Assembly: GCA_029288115.1 (NCBI GenBank)
Contig: JARFPV010000501.1
Coordinates: 1 to 15,168, forward strand
Direction of reading: 5' to 3'
Length of the DNA stretch: 15,168 nucleotides
From: Akkermansiaceae bacterium
Lineage (GTDB): Bacteria; Verrucomicrobiota; Verrucomicrobiia; Verrucomicrobiales; Akkermansiaceae
Shown: piece by piece, positions 8,318 to 14,776 of the stretch
Numbering within the stretch: position 1 is the stretch's first letter
Layout: every line of letters starts with the position of its first letter
Notes under the pieces: model-generated
Seen by the model: only the letters and a program-made list of their open reading frames with translations
The model's database searches: none
What the model was told of the DNA's origin: nothing
Program-made: the position numbers and the translations under genes

Positions 8318-8498
8318 GGTAGGAGAAAATCTTAGTAATGAATGGCCAGGCGACATGGCCTAAGTAGATACCGAGGATTCCCATGACTCCGGCAAGGGCA
8401 TTGGGAGCGGGCAATGGCATCTTGAGTGCGGTGAAAAGCACCCCTACGACGAATCCTGTAAACAGGGATAATAGTATGATGGTGAGGTATTGTGGCAT
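8283..8498 (-). CDS. XapX domain (DUF1427) small membrane protein
   Basis: 71-residue protein made mainly of two hydrophobic segments: [17 protein letters not shown] (6-22) and a second around [18 protein letters not shown] (34-51). They are joined by KMPLPAPNA, the Pro-rich turn followed by GILGIYLG that is characteristic of XapX/DUF1427 proteins. The tail ([14 protein letters not shown]) is polar. The biochemical role is not established; the name comes from linkage to xanthosine/nucleoside genes. It is the first gene of the salvage cluster here and overlaps deoA by 35 nt, consistent with a role in nucleoside handling at the membrane, but that is association only. It is one of the few genes in the window with a good Shine-Dalgarno-like sequence, suggesting it opens a translational unit. 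Confidence 0.83.
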   Translation of the reverse strand: MPQYLTIILLSLFTGFVVGVLFTALKMPLPAPNALAGVMGILGIYLGHVAWPFITKIFSYHVTSGNHSKKT

Positions 8499-8607
8499 AC
8501 ACTACCTCTAAAGCATCCGGTTTGCTAGGGCAAGGATCAGATTACTTTGCCGTTATTGTAGATGGGCTTGCGGCCTCCGGGGGCATGCTTGCTCTGAGTC
8601 TGTTACA
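8499..8607 (-). promoter_or_regulatory. nuo-deo junction, possible promoter region
   Basis: This 109-bp gap separates the nuoN stop from the XapX start and is the longest gap between recognised genes apart from the cassette. I see no strong hairpin with a U-tract, so no clear terminator for the nuo operon. On the minus strand there is a TACAAT that resembles a -10 box but lacks a good -35 at the right distance, and a TTGCCC with 17 nt to TAGAGG that is weak at the -10 end. A salvage-operon promoter here is plausible by position but not demonstrated. Confidence 0.2.
8504..8509 (-). promoter_or_regulatory. Shine-Dalgarno-like site of the XapX gene
   Basis: The minus strand reads AGAGGT followed by five bases (AGTGT) and then ATG, a reasonable ribosome-binding site. 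It stands out because most other starts in the window (nuoJ, nuoL, nuoM, nuoN, deoB, deoD, cdd, permease) have nothing comparable. It supports the ATG at 8496-8498. Confidence 0.55.
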
Positions 8608-10032
8608 CTATTTGAGCATGTCGAGAATCGGCTGCGGCCATACCCCAAACAGGAAAATACCCAGCGTGAGAACTGCGAGCACACATTTGGTGATAATGGG
8701 TACTTCGAGTGGCTTTTCAGTGCGTGGTGCATTCCAATACATCGCTTTGACTACTTTCAGGTAGTAGTAGAATCCGGCAGCAACGCTAACGAACGCGACA
8801 CTGATCAGCCACCAGCTGGCACCCGAATCGATGGCTGATTCGAAAATACGAAACTTGCCCCAGAATCCTGCTGTTAGAGGGACCCCTGCCAGTGCGGCCA
8901 TGGCAACAGTCAGGCAGGCGGCCAGTAGCGGGTTTCTAGCTCCAAGTCCGTCGAAAGCATCAATCGTATCGCTGTTTTCCTGATTACGAACCAGAGCAAG
9001 AATGAAGAACGCAGCAAAGGTCATTAGCAAATAGACGCCGAGGTAGAATGAAACGGAGATGAAGTCGACCGATCCGATACCCATCAGCAAGAAGCCCGCA
9101 TGTGCGATGGATGAATAGGCGAGAAGTCGTTTGAAGTTCGATTGCGATATAGCCGCCAAGTTTCCATACAAAAGGGTAGCTCCTGCCATGATGTAGAGGA
9201 CGGTCTGGAGCTGCGGTTTTACAGGAGATGAATCCATGAGGAAGGGCTGAAAAACCATCATCATGACGATAAAACCAGCTGACTTGGAGGCTACGGACAG
9301 ATACGCGGTAATGGGCGTTAGAGCCCCTTGGTATACATCTGGAATCCACAGCTGCATGGGTGCTGCGCCCACCTTGAATCCGAAGGCAATCAGCAGCAGG
9401 GCCAAACCAAACAACAGCGTGGTCTGGTTGAGGCTGGGTTTGCTTAAGTCGATCGCGGTGAGCTCCATCGTGCCGGTAGCCCCGTAAACCCAGGCGATGC
9501 CATACACCAGAAAGCCTGTTGAAAGCGCACCGAGGATCAGATACTTCACACCTGCTTCAAGCGAGCCGACGTTTCTGCGCATGTATGCCACCATCACGTA
9601 GAAAGAAATCGTGACGAGTTCAAGCGCTACGAAAATAGAAACCAGATCGCGGGCTGAGGCCATCCACATGAGGCCTGCGCAGGCGAAGACCGGAAGGCAG
9701 AAAAACTCACCAAGTGCGGAACCTGTTTCATCGCCTGATGTATATCGGGAGAGGACTTTTTTCATGTCCACTGCCATGAGCAGCACGAGAATGGTGCTCA
9801 CCAAGGCGATGATCTTGAAGTATCTGGCAGCTGAATCATGCACGTAGAACTTCTCCATCCAGTCGGGGACGACGCAAGCCCGGCATGTGGTCAGTTCGAG
9901 GATAAGGATGACGGCAAGACCAGCGGCAGCAATCAGTCCGATACGCGGTTTGTTTCCGTCGGTGAATGCCTCTAGCATCAGCAGAACGATGCCGAAGCCA
10001 ACGGTGATGAATTCAATGTAATGCGCTTGCAT
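8608..10032 (-). CDS. nuoN: NADH-quinone oxidoreductase subunit N
   Basis: 474-residue, many-helix antiporter-like subunit of the complex I membrane arm (MrpD/NuoN family), thought to carry one proton-translocation unit. Key charges are present: Glu138 in FVALELVTISFYV (E. coli Glu133), Lys220 in GFKVGAAPMQLWIPDVYQG (E. coli Lys217), Lys250 in SVASKSAGF (E. coli Lys247) and Lys393 in GFWGKFRIF (E. coli Lys395). The length is usual. A CRAC pair (Cys50, Cys53) lies in the loop after helix 2, predicted periplasmic. It is the last nuo gene, 37 nt after nuoM. The order I-J-K-L-M-N is the standard one. All motifs agree and I see no sign of damage. Confidence 0.95.
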   Translation of the reverse strand: MQAHYIEFITVGFGIVLLMLEAFTDGNKPRIGLIAAAGLAVILILELTTCRACVVPDWMEKFYVHDSAARYFKIIALVSTILVLLMAVDMKKVLSRYTSGDETGSALGEFFCLPVFACAGLMWMASARDLVSIFVALELVTISFYVMVAYMRRNVGSLEAGVKYLILGALSTGFLVYGIAWVYGATGTMELTAIDLSKPSLNQTTLLFGLALLLIAFGFKVGAAPMQLWIPDVYQGALTPITAYLSVASKSAGFIVMMMVFQPFLMDSSPVKPQLQTVLYIMAGATLLYGNLAAISQSNFKRLLAYSSIAHAGFLLMGIGSVDFISVSFYLGVYLLMTFAAFFILALVRNQENSDTIDAFDGLGARNPLLAACLTVAMAALAGVPLTAGFWGKFRIFESAIDSGASWWLISVAFVSVAAGFYYYLKVVKAMYWNAPRTEKPLEVPIITKCVLAVLTLGIFLFGVWPQPILDMLK

Positions 10033-10069
10033 GGAATGAGTCTGAGAGGTTCTCTATGGGACGAATTGT

Positions 10070-11494
10070 TTACTTGAGAAACTGAAGGATGATTTGCGGA
10101 TAAATACCTACTACGAGTAAAGTAGCAGCGAGCAAGTATGCGGGGATTTTTCCGCAGATGGAAATGTCCGTGGCGTTTTCGGTGGATTTTACCAACGGAC
10201 CTTGGAAGGAACTGCGGAATGCGCGCAGCATGTAGACGGCGCTGATGACCACACCCCAGAGTGCGATGATGGTTGTCCATTGAACCCAGCCGAGAGCAAT
10301 CTGACCTTGGGCGTCCTTCCAGTCGTAGAATCCGGCAAAGAAGACCATGACCTCGCCAGCGAAGTTTGCCAGGCCAGGAAGGCCAATCGATGCCATGCCT
10401 GCGAGTCCGAAGAGGAAGGCGAGTGCCGGGGCTGTTTTAGCGAGGCCTCCGAGCTGGGCGATTTCCAGTGTGCCGGTCTTGCGTTCGACGATTGAGGTGA
10501 GTGAGAAAAGTAGGGCAATGGAGATGCCGTGGGCAAACATGAGCAAGACGGCAGCGGGTTCGGCGATTTGGTTGTCAACATTGGCGGCAAGCGCGGCGAT
10601 GGCGAGGAAGATGTAGCCCATGTGCATCACCGAGGAATTACCGAGCATGAGGTCGAGTCGTTTCTGGTTCAGCGTGACCAGACCCACCCAGATGATGTTG
10701 CCAAGAAGAAGCACACAGATCCATGGCAGCCAGTGTGCCATTCCATCGGGGGCGACTTTCATCCCGACCACTAACAAACCGTAAAGCCCGAATTTTTTCA
10801 GAACGCCAGCGTGGAGCATGGCGACGGGTGCAGGGGCGCTTGCGTAGGCGGGAGCCGCCCATGAGTGGAATGGGAAAAGCGAAACCAGTGTGCCGAATCC
10901 GATGATTAGCAGAAGGGCAATTTCGTTCTGATATTTTTCCGCAGCTTTAAGATCAGAAAATGCCCAGCCCTCCATCTGGTTCATTGCAAGGATGAGGCCC
11001 GCTAGAAGCACAATAGATCCTAGCGCCAGATAGATGGTGATTTTCCATGCGGCCTCCTTGCGGTTGCCGCGGCCGAGCATGCCGATCATCAGGAAAGTTG
11101 GGATCAGCGCGAGTTCGTGGAAGGCGTAGAAGAAAAAGACGTCAGTGGAGAGGAATGCGCCGATGGCTCCCGCCGCGATCAGCAGAGTGCTTGAGAACCA
11201 GAGTTTTTCGCGCCCATCAGGACATTTGCCGCTGTAGACGGCGGCAAGAGTTACGATCACGGAGAGGATGAGCATCACTGTGCTGATTCCAGTGAGGCCG
11301 AGCGAGAGGTGGATGTTTGGATTTTCCAGGACCTGGAAGCCAGTGTTCCAACATGAGCAGTTCCAAGTGGAGGCAGCGTAGCCGGCGAGCACGACATTAA
11401 ACAGCGCAGCGCCGAGTGCAGTCTTGCGAGCAGGGGCACCAAAGAAAATGGCAACGGCTGCTAGTAGAGGGGCAAGGATGAGTAAAAATAACAT
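10070..11494 (-). CDS. nuoM: NADH-quinone oxidoreductase subunit M (TM7 Lys absent)
   Basis: 474-residue antiporter-like subunit of complex I, somewhat shorter than E. coli NuoM (about 509). Conserved acids are kept: Glu127 in AFHELALIPTFL (E. coli Glu144) and Glu381 in NFAGEVMVF (E. coli Glu407). Lys234 in HAGVLKKFG corresponds to E. coli Lys265. The TM7 lysine (E. coli Lys234) is replaced by Leu203: the stretch reads GFGTLVSLFPFHSW where E. coli has AFAVKMPMVPLHGW, and the usual W-L-P-D becomes W-A-A-P. NuoL and NuoN here keep both the Lys and the WxPD motif. A CSC pair (Cys46, Cys48) lies in the loop after helix 2. Gene position between nuoL (35 nt) and nuoN (37 nt), and the overall fold, leave no doubt about the identity. 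The consequence of the substitution for proton pumping is unknown. Confidence 0.94.
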   Translation of the reverse strand: MLFLLILAPLLAAVAIFFGAPARKTALGAALFNVVLAGYAASTWNCSCWNTGFQVLENPNIHLSLGLTGISTVMLILSVIVTLAAVYSGKCPDGREKLWFSSTLLIAAGAIGAFLSTDVFFFYAFHELALIPTFLMIGMLGRGNRKEAAWKITIYLALGSIVLLAGLILAMNQMEGWAFSDLKAAEKYQNEIALLLIIGFGTLVSLFPFHSWAAPAYASAPAPVAMLHAGVLKKFGLYGLLVVGMKVAPDGMAHWLPWICVLLLGNIIWVGLVTLNQKRLDLMLGNSSVMHMGYIFLAIAALAANVDNQIAEPAAVLLMFAHGISIALLFSLTSIVERKTGTLEIAQLGGLAKTAPALAFLFGLAGMASIGLPGLANFAGEVMVFFAGFYDWKDAQGQIALGWVQWTTIIALWGVVISAVYMLRAFRSSFQGPLVKSTENATDISICGKIPAYLLAATLLVVGIYPQIILQFLK

Positions 11495-11529
11495 GACGGT
11501 GAAAGTATGAATTCGGTGTCCTCTCGGGC

Positions 11530-13332
11530 TTAGTTAGCAAAAACGGTGAAGTAGATGACGAGCACGGCACCTAGACCCATCAGGTAGGCGTAGCCGGATA
11601 ATTTGCCGTTTTGGGCGAAATTGCGGAAGATGTTTCCGACTCCTTGAGCGGAGCGGGTGGCACCGCCGACAAGCAGGCCGCCGATGATGAACTCGTCAAA
11701 GAAATGCACGATAGCAGCCACAGCATCTTGGAAAATGGTGACCAGTTTTTGGTAGATTTCGTCGAGGTAGAACTTGTTGCGGAACAGTGGGATGCTGAGT
11801 GGGTCGGATGTTTTTCCTTTGTAGAGGATGAAGCCTGCTGCCAGTCCAAGAACGAGGGAGACAATCGAGACAATCAGGGCAATGGGAGGATGCTCACGCC
11901 CTTCAACCCGCGGGTCTTGCGCGTTAAGCAGTTCTGCAACAGGCTTAAAGCCCGCAGCGATGGCGAGTGCGGCCAGAACAATGAGTGGCACAAACATGAT
12001 GGGGCCAACTTCTTTGGCGTGGTCTGCGTTTTCTGAGCGAGACTTACCTAGGAATGCGACGACAAAGAGTCGGGTCATGTAAAAGGTCGTAAGGAAGGCA
12101 ACGAATGCAGCGACCCAGAATAGAGGTGAGCCGTGTGCTGCTGTGAGGATTTCCTCCTTCGAGTAGAAGCCAGCGGTAACGTAGGGCACAGCGATGAGGG
12201 CCGCGTAACCAGCGGCGAATGTCCCACCGGTAAGAGGCATTTTTTTCAGCAAGCCACCCATCTTCCAAATGTTCTGCTCGTGGTGGCAGGCAAAGATGAC
12301 GCAGGCAGAGCCAAGGAAAAGAAGGGCCTTGAACCATGCGTGGGTGTAGAGGTGGAACATTCCGGTGTCGGGCTCAACGAGACCAACGGCCATCACCATG
12401 TATCCGAGCTGGGAGAGCGTCGAGTAAGCGAGGATTTTTTTGATGTCGCTCTGCTGGGTAGCCATCAGGGCAGCAGCCAGAGAGGTGATGCCACCTACCC
12501 ATGCGATAGTGTCAGCTGACCAAGTAGGGATCATGTCGGCACCCACGGAGATATAAAGTCGTGCCATCATGTAAACACCGGCTGCGACCATGGTGGCAGC
12601 GTGGATCAGAGCTGATACCGGAGTAGGGCCTTCCATCGCGTCTGGTAGCCAGACGTGCAGCGGAAGCTGGGCGGATTTTCCGACAGCACCGCAGAAGACC
12701 AGGAGGATGGCAGTGCCAGCGAGGCAGCTGCATACGGTTCCGAGAGATGCTCCGTCCATATCGGCAAAGACAATCGTTCCGGTGATTCCCCAGAGCATGA
12801 GGATGCCGATCATAAAGCCGAAGTCACCGATGCGGTTGACCAGAAATGCTTTTTTGGCCGCATCAGCAGCGGAGTCCTTCTGATACCAGTGGCCGATCAA
12901 TAGGTAAGAGCTCAAGCCAACGAGTTCCCAGAAGATGAACATCATGGCGAAGTTCGATGCCAGCACGATGCCGGTCATGGAGAACATGAACAGCGAGAGG
13001 CAACCGAAGTAACGGGCCTTTGCTTCATCGTCGTTCATGTAGCCGAGCGAAAACACATGCACCAAAAAGCCGATGCCAGTGACCACGATCATCATGCCGG
13101 TGGCGAGTTGGTCGAGTTGGTAGCCGATTTCGAGTTTGAAGTTTCCAGCTTCGATCCATGTGAGAGAGCTGGCAGAGTCTTTACCAAGCAATAGGAAAGC
13201 AATGATCAAGGTGATGAACACCGACGCAGTGGAGAGCAACGATGAGGCCATCGCATTGCGCTTCAGCCCGAGCTGGATAATAGCCGCGCTAGCGAAGGGA
13301 ATTAATAGTAAGAACCAAGGAAGATTTTCCAT
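11530..13332 (-). CDS. nuoL: NADH-quinone oxidoreductase subunit L
   Basis: 600-residue distal antiporter-like subunit of complex I, which in known structures carries the long lateral helix running along the membrane arm. Key residues: Glu136 in FIFWELVGLSSYLLIG (E. coli Glu144), Lys219 in GAVGKSAQLPLHVWLPDAM (E. coli Lys229), His244 in SALIHAATMVAAG, Lys335 in HAWFKALLFLG, and GFYSKEEIL with Glu393 where many homologues have Asp. The C-terminal part (KFYLDEIYQKLV and onwards, ending in a hydrophobic helix at about 581-599) fits the lateral helix and final anchor. The length matches the family (about 600-615). It lies 36 nt after nuoK and 35 nt before nuoM. Everything needed for a working subunit is visible. 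Confidence 0.96.
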   Translation of the reverse strand: MENLPWFLLLIPFASAAIIQLGLKRNAMASSLLSTASVFITLIIAFLLLGKDSASSLTWIEAGNFKLEIGYQLDQLATGMMIVVTGIGFLVHVFSLGYMNDDEAKARYFGCLSLFMFSMTGIVLASNFAMMFIFWELVGLSSYLLIGHWYQKDSAADAAKKAFLVNRIGDFGFMIGILMLWGITGTIVFADMDGASLGTVCSCLAGTAILLVFCGAVGKSAQLPLHVWLPDAMEGPTPVSALIHAATMVAAGVYMMARLYISVGADMIPTWSADTIAWVGGITSLAAALMATQQSDIKKILAYSTLSQLGYMVMAVGLVEPDTGMFHLYTHAWFKALLFLGSACVIFACHHEQNIWKMGGLLKKMPLTGGTFAAGYAALIAVPYVTAGFYSKEEILTAAHGSPLFWVAAFVAFLTTFYMTRLFVVAFLGKSRSENADHAKEVGPIMFVPLIVLAALAIAAGFKPVAELLNAQDPRVEGREHPPIALIVSIVSLVLGLAAGFILYKGKTSDPLSIPLFRNKFYLDEIYQKLVTIFQDAVAAIVHFFDEFIIGGLLVGGATRSAQGVGNIFRNFAQNGKLSGYAYLMGLGAVLVIYFTVFAN

Positions 13333-13368
13333 TTTGAAATCAGAAGGAAGAAAATGAATAAATGAGTG

Positions 13369-13707
13369 TTAGCCTTTCAGTGTTGTCAGCTCGTCAGTAT
13401 GAATCGTCTGACGCGCACGATACAGTGAGACGATGATGGCGAGTCCCACAGCGACTTCGGCGGCTGCTACGGTGATGACAAAGAAGACAAGCATCTGGCC
13501 ATCGTAGTCGGGCAGTCCGTCGACGGTGTTAAATCTGGAAAAGGCAACCAGCGTAAGCGAGGCAGCAGCGAGCATCATCTCAAGGCACATGAAGATGACG
13601 ATGATGTTGCGGCGGATGATGACACCAGCCAGTCCGATGGCAAAGAGAAGCCCGGAAATCATCAGGTACTCGTTGAGCGAGGGTGTGGGTAATGAATCGA
13701 ATGGCAT
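13369..13707 (-). CDS. nuoK: NADH-quinone oxidoreductase subunit K
   Basis: 112-residue three-helix subunit of the complex I membrane arm, at the base of the proton path. The two conserved membrane glutamates are present: Glu43 in [13 protein letters not shown] (E. coli Glu36) and Glu84 in [13 protein letters not shown] (E. coli Glu72). The N-terminus is about seven residues longer than E. coli NuoK and the C-terminus adds a polar tail ([10 protein letters not shown]). It starts nine bases after the nuoJ stop. A GAGG lies just two bases upstream of the ATG, too close for an ideal ribosome-binding site. Confidence 0.95.
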   Translation of the reverse strand: MPFDSLPTPSLNEYLMISGLLFAIGLAGVIIRRNIIVIFMCLEMMLAAASLTLVAFSRFNTVDGLPDYDGQMLVFFVITVAAAEVAVGLAIIVSLYRARQTIHTDELTTLKG

Positions 13708-13716
13708 GACCTCGGT

Positions 13717-14274
13717 TTATTTGGTGTTTTTCTTGGAAAGAGTGACGCAGCCGATGGTGGCAACGAGCAGGAGCACGGCTACCATTTGCAGCGGGAAGTT
13801 GTAGTCGGTGTAGAGTTTGTCGCCGATCAGATGGGTGTCGGGAAGACGCTCATCACTGAGTCGCTTGTTGATCATGGTGCCTTCGTCGAAATTAGCGGCG
13901 GCTTGTTTGAGTTCGAGTTGAGGCGCTTTAGGTGAGTCTGGTTGTTTGTTGATCACGCCAGCCAGTTGGATGACGAGAAGGAGTGGGATCACGATGCCTG
14001 CTGCCACAGCAGCTGGGCGGAAGGTGTTTTTCTCCTCCTTCTTTAGATCCAGAAGCATGATGATGAAGATGAACAGCACCATGATGGCACCCGCGTAGAC
14101 GAGGATCTGGAGGATGCCGATGAGGTAAGCATTGAGTCCGACAAAGAGAGCGGCCAAGCCGAGGAAGCTAAGCACCATCGACAGTGCAGAGGATACTGGG
14201 TTGCGCATGAACACAACCATGGTGCCACCGATCAGCATGATGGCGGCGAAGATGTAGAAGAGGAAACTGGGCAT
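13717..14274 (-). CDS. nuoJ: NADH-quinone oxidoreductase subunit J
   Basis: 185-residue, five-helix membrane subunit of complex I that sits between NuoH/NuoA and NuoK. The conserved helix 3 sequence QILVYAGAIMVLFIFIIMLL (56-75), with Tyr60-Ala61-Gly62, corresponds to the region where structures show a pi-bulge thought to couple quinone chemistry to pumping. The polar loop at about 106-155 and the final helix NFPLQMVAVLLLVATIGCVT are as expected. The ATG is only four bases from the inverted repeat that ends the four-helix-bundle cassette, so its leader (TTAACCATTTTCC) comes mostly from that repeat. No Shine-Dalgarno sequence is present. Translation may therefore depend on coupling or on the structure of the cassette end. 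Confidence 0.94.
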   Translation of the reverse strand: MPSFLFYIFAAIMLIGGTMVVFMRNPVSSALSMVLSFLGLAALFVGLNAYLIGILQILVYAGAIMVLFIFIIMLLDLKKEEKNTFRPAAVAAGIVIPLLLVIQLAGVINKQPDSPKAPQLELKQAAANFDEGTMINKRLSDERLPDTHLIGDKLYTDYNFPLQMVAVLLLVATIGCVTLSKKNTK

Positions 14275-14278
14275 GGAA

Positions 14279-14302
14279 AATGGTTAACAGTTAATTGTTA
14301 AT
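14279..14302 (+). repeat. Left 24-bp inverted repeat of the cassette
   Basis: It reads AATGGTTA, then ACA, GTTAAT, TG and TTAAT in turn, and pairs in inverted orientation with 14751-14774 (mismatches at positions 9-11 and 18). It is built from GTTAAT-like units. Four bases separate it from the nuoJ start codon. Confidence 0.7.
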
Positions 14303-14311
14303 GGGGGACAA

Positions 14312-14327
14312 CGGCTCTGGGGAGCCG
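14312..14327 (-). other. Hairpin just after the four-helix-bundle gene
   Basis: The minus strand reads CGGCTC-CCCA-GAGCCG, a perfect six-pair GC-rich stem with a four-base loop, starting one base after the TAA stop. What follows (TTGTCCCCC) is not a U-tract, so termination would be weak, as expected for a gene inside an essential operon. It overlaps the inner inverted repeat (14315-14324), so it could compete with long-range pairing between the cassette ends. Confidence 0.5.
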
Positions 14328-14328
14328 A

Positions 14329-14715
14329 TTATTTTGATTTGTTTGCAGAGCGGTAGAGGTAGTTGATGTAGCCGTTGAGAATTTTAATCGCCGTTTCGTA
14401 AATCTTTCGAGCTTTAGAGTAGACGTCATTGGGAATGATCCCATCATCGAGGGAAACGTTAAGGTGATCGAGAGTTTCGGTGAGTGAGCCTCTGGCATTA
14501 GAGCAAAACTTCGAATTGTCGAGGTAGTGAAATCGTCCGTATCCCTCGGCGATGTTGGCAGTGACTGATCGGGAAGATCGCTTGAGTTGGTTAGATAGGT
14601 CAAATTCCTTTGCTGAAATGAGAGAAGGGATTACGGATTGGAATACATACATGCGCAACTCTCTGGCTGCCTTGTATGCCTCCAAATCCTCGAATGTTGT
14701 AATTTCCTGATTCAT
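14329..14715 (-). CDS. Four-helix-bundle protein (S23/IVP family)
   Basis: 128-residue protein of the four-helix-bundle family first known from open reading frames in 23S rRNA intervening sequences (TIGR02436/PF05635 type), also related in fold to the Avd accessory protein of diversity-generating retroelements. Hallmarks: FEDLEAYKAARELRMYVF (8-25), the conserved LKRSSRSVTANIAEGYGRF (44-62), and NARGSLTETLDHL (73-85). The surface is basic and the protein has no signal peptide, so a nucleic-acid-binding role is plausible but unproven. The ATG at 14713-14715 gives the family's usual short N-terminus; a GGAGAG lies about 11 bases upstream. The gene sits between nuoI and nuoJ, is flanked by inverted repeats and is AT-richer than its neighbours. 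No reverse transcriptase or rRNA is nearby, so it is a free-standing copy. It has no expected part in complex I. Confidence 0.9.
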   Translation of the reverse strand: MNQEITTFEDLEAYKAARELRMYVFQSVIPSLISAKEFDLSNQLKRSSRSVTANIAEGYGRFHYLDNSKFCSNARGSLTETLDHLNVSLDDGIIPNDVYSKARKIYETAIKILNGYINYLYRSANKSK

Positions 14716-14750
14716 GTCTCGTGCAACTCTCCAGAGTCTCCAATTTTCCT

Positions 14751-14774
14751 ATTAACCATTAACAAATAACCATT
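14751..14774 (-). repeat. Right 24-bp inverted repeat of the cassette
   Basis: On the minus strand it reads AATGGTTA, then TTT, GTTAAT, GG and TTAAT in turn, matching 14279-14302 on the plus strand at 20 of 24 positions. It begins two bases after the nuoI stop codon. In the transcript the two repeats could pair and close a loop around the four-helix-bundle gene. Confidence 0.7.
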
Positions 14775-14776
14775 CA

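Larger units (their letters stand above)
14279..14774 (-). mobile_element. Putative inverted-repeat cassette with S23/IVP gene
   Basis: A 496-bp unit lies between nuoI and nuoJ, two genes that are usually adjacent. It is bounded by 24-bp inverted repeats (14279-14302 and 14751-14774, 20/24 identical) and carries one gene, the four-helix-bundle protein, plus inner inverted repeats of CTCTGGRGAG (14315-14324 and 14727-14736, 9/10). It starts two bases after the nuoI stop and ends four bases before the nuoJ start, so the whole intergenic space is cassette. Counting 14341-14700 gives about 46% GC, while two sampled nuo rows gave 53% and 63%. No transposase and no convincing target-site duplication are visible. 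Mobility is inference from structure and family. An ancient, fixed insertion is equally possible. Confidence 0.5.

Noticed and set aside
8318..8356. Longer N-terminus for DeoA starting at 8356
   Set aside because: The added residues do not resemble any DeoA start, while [13 protein letters not shown] at 8317 matches the family directly.
8499..8607. Intrinsic terminator after nuoN
   Set aside because: Only short imperfect stems are present and no T-run follows on the minus strand.
14329..14715. Diversity-generating retroelement accessory gene (Avd)
   Set aside because: The fold family is related, but there is no reverse transcriptase, template repeat or variable repeat in the window; S23/IVP motifs fit better.
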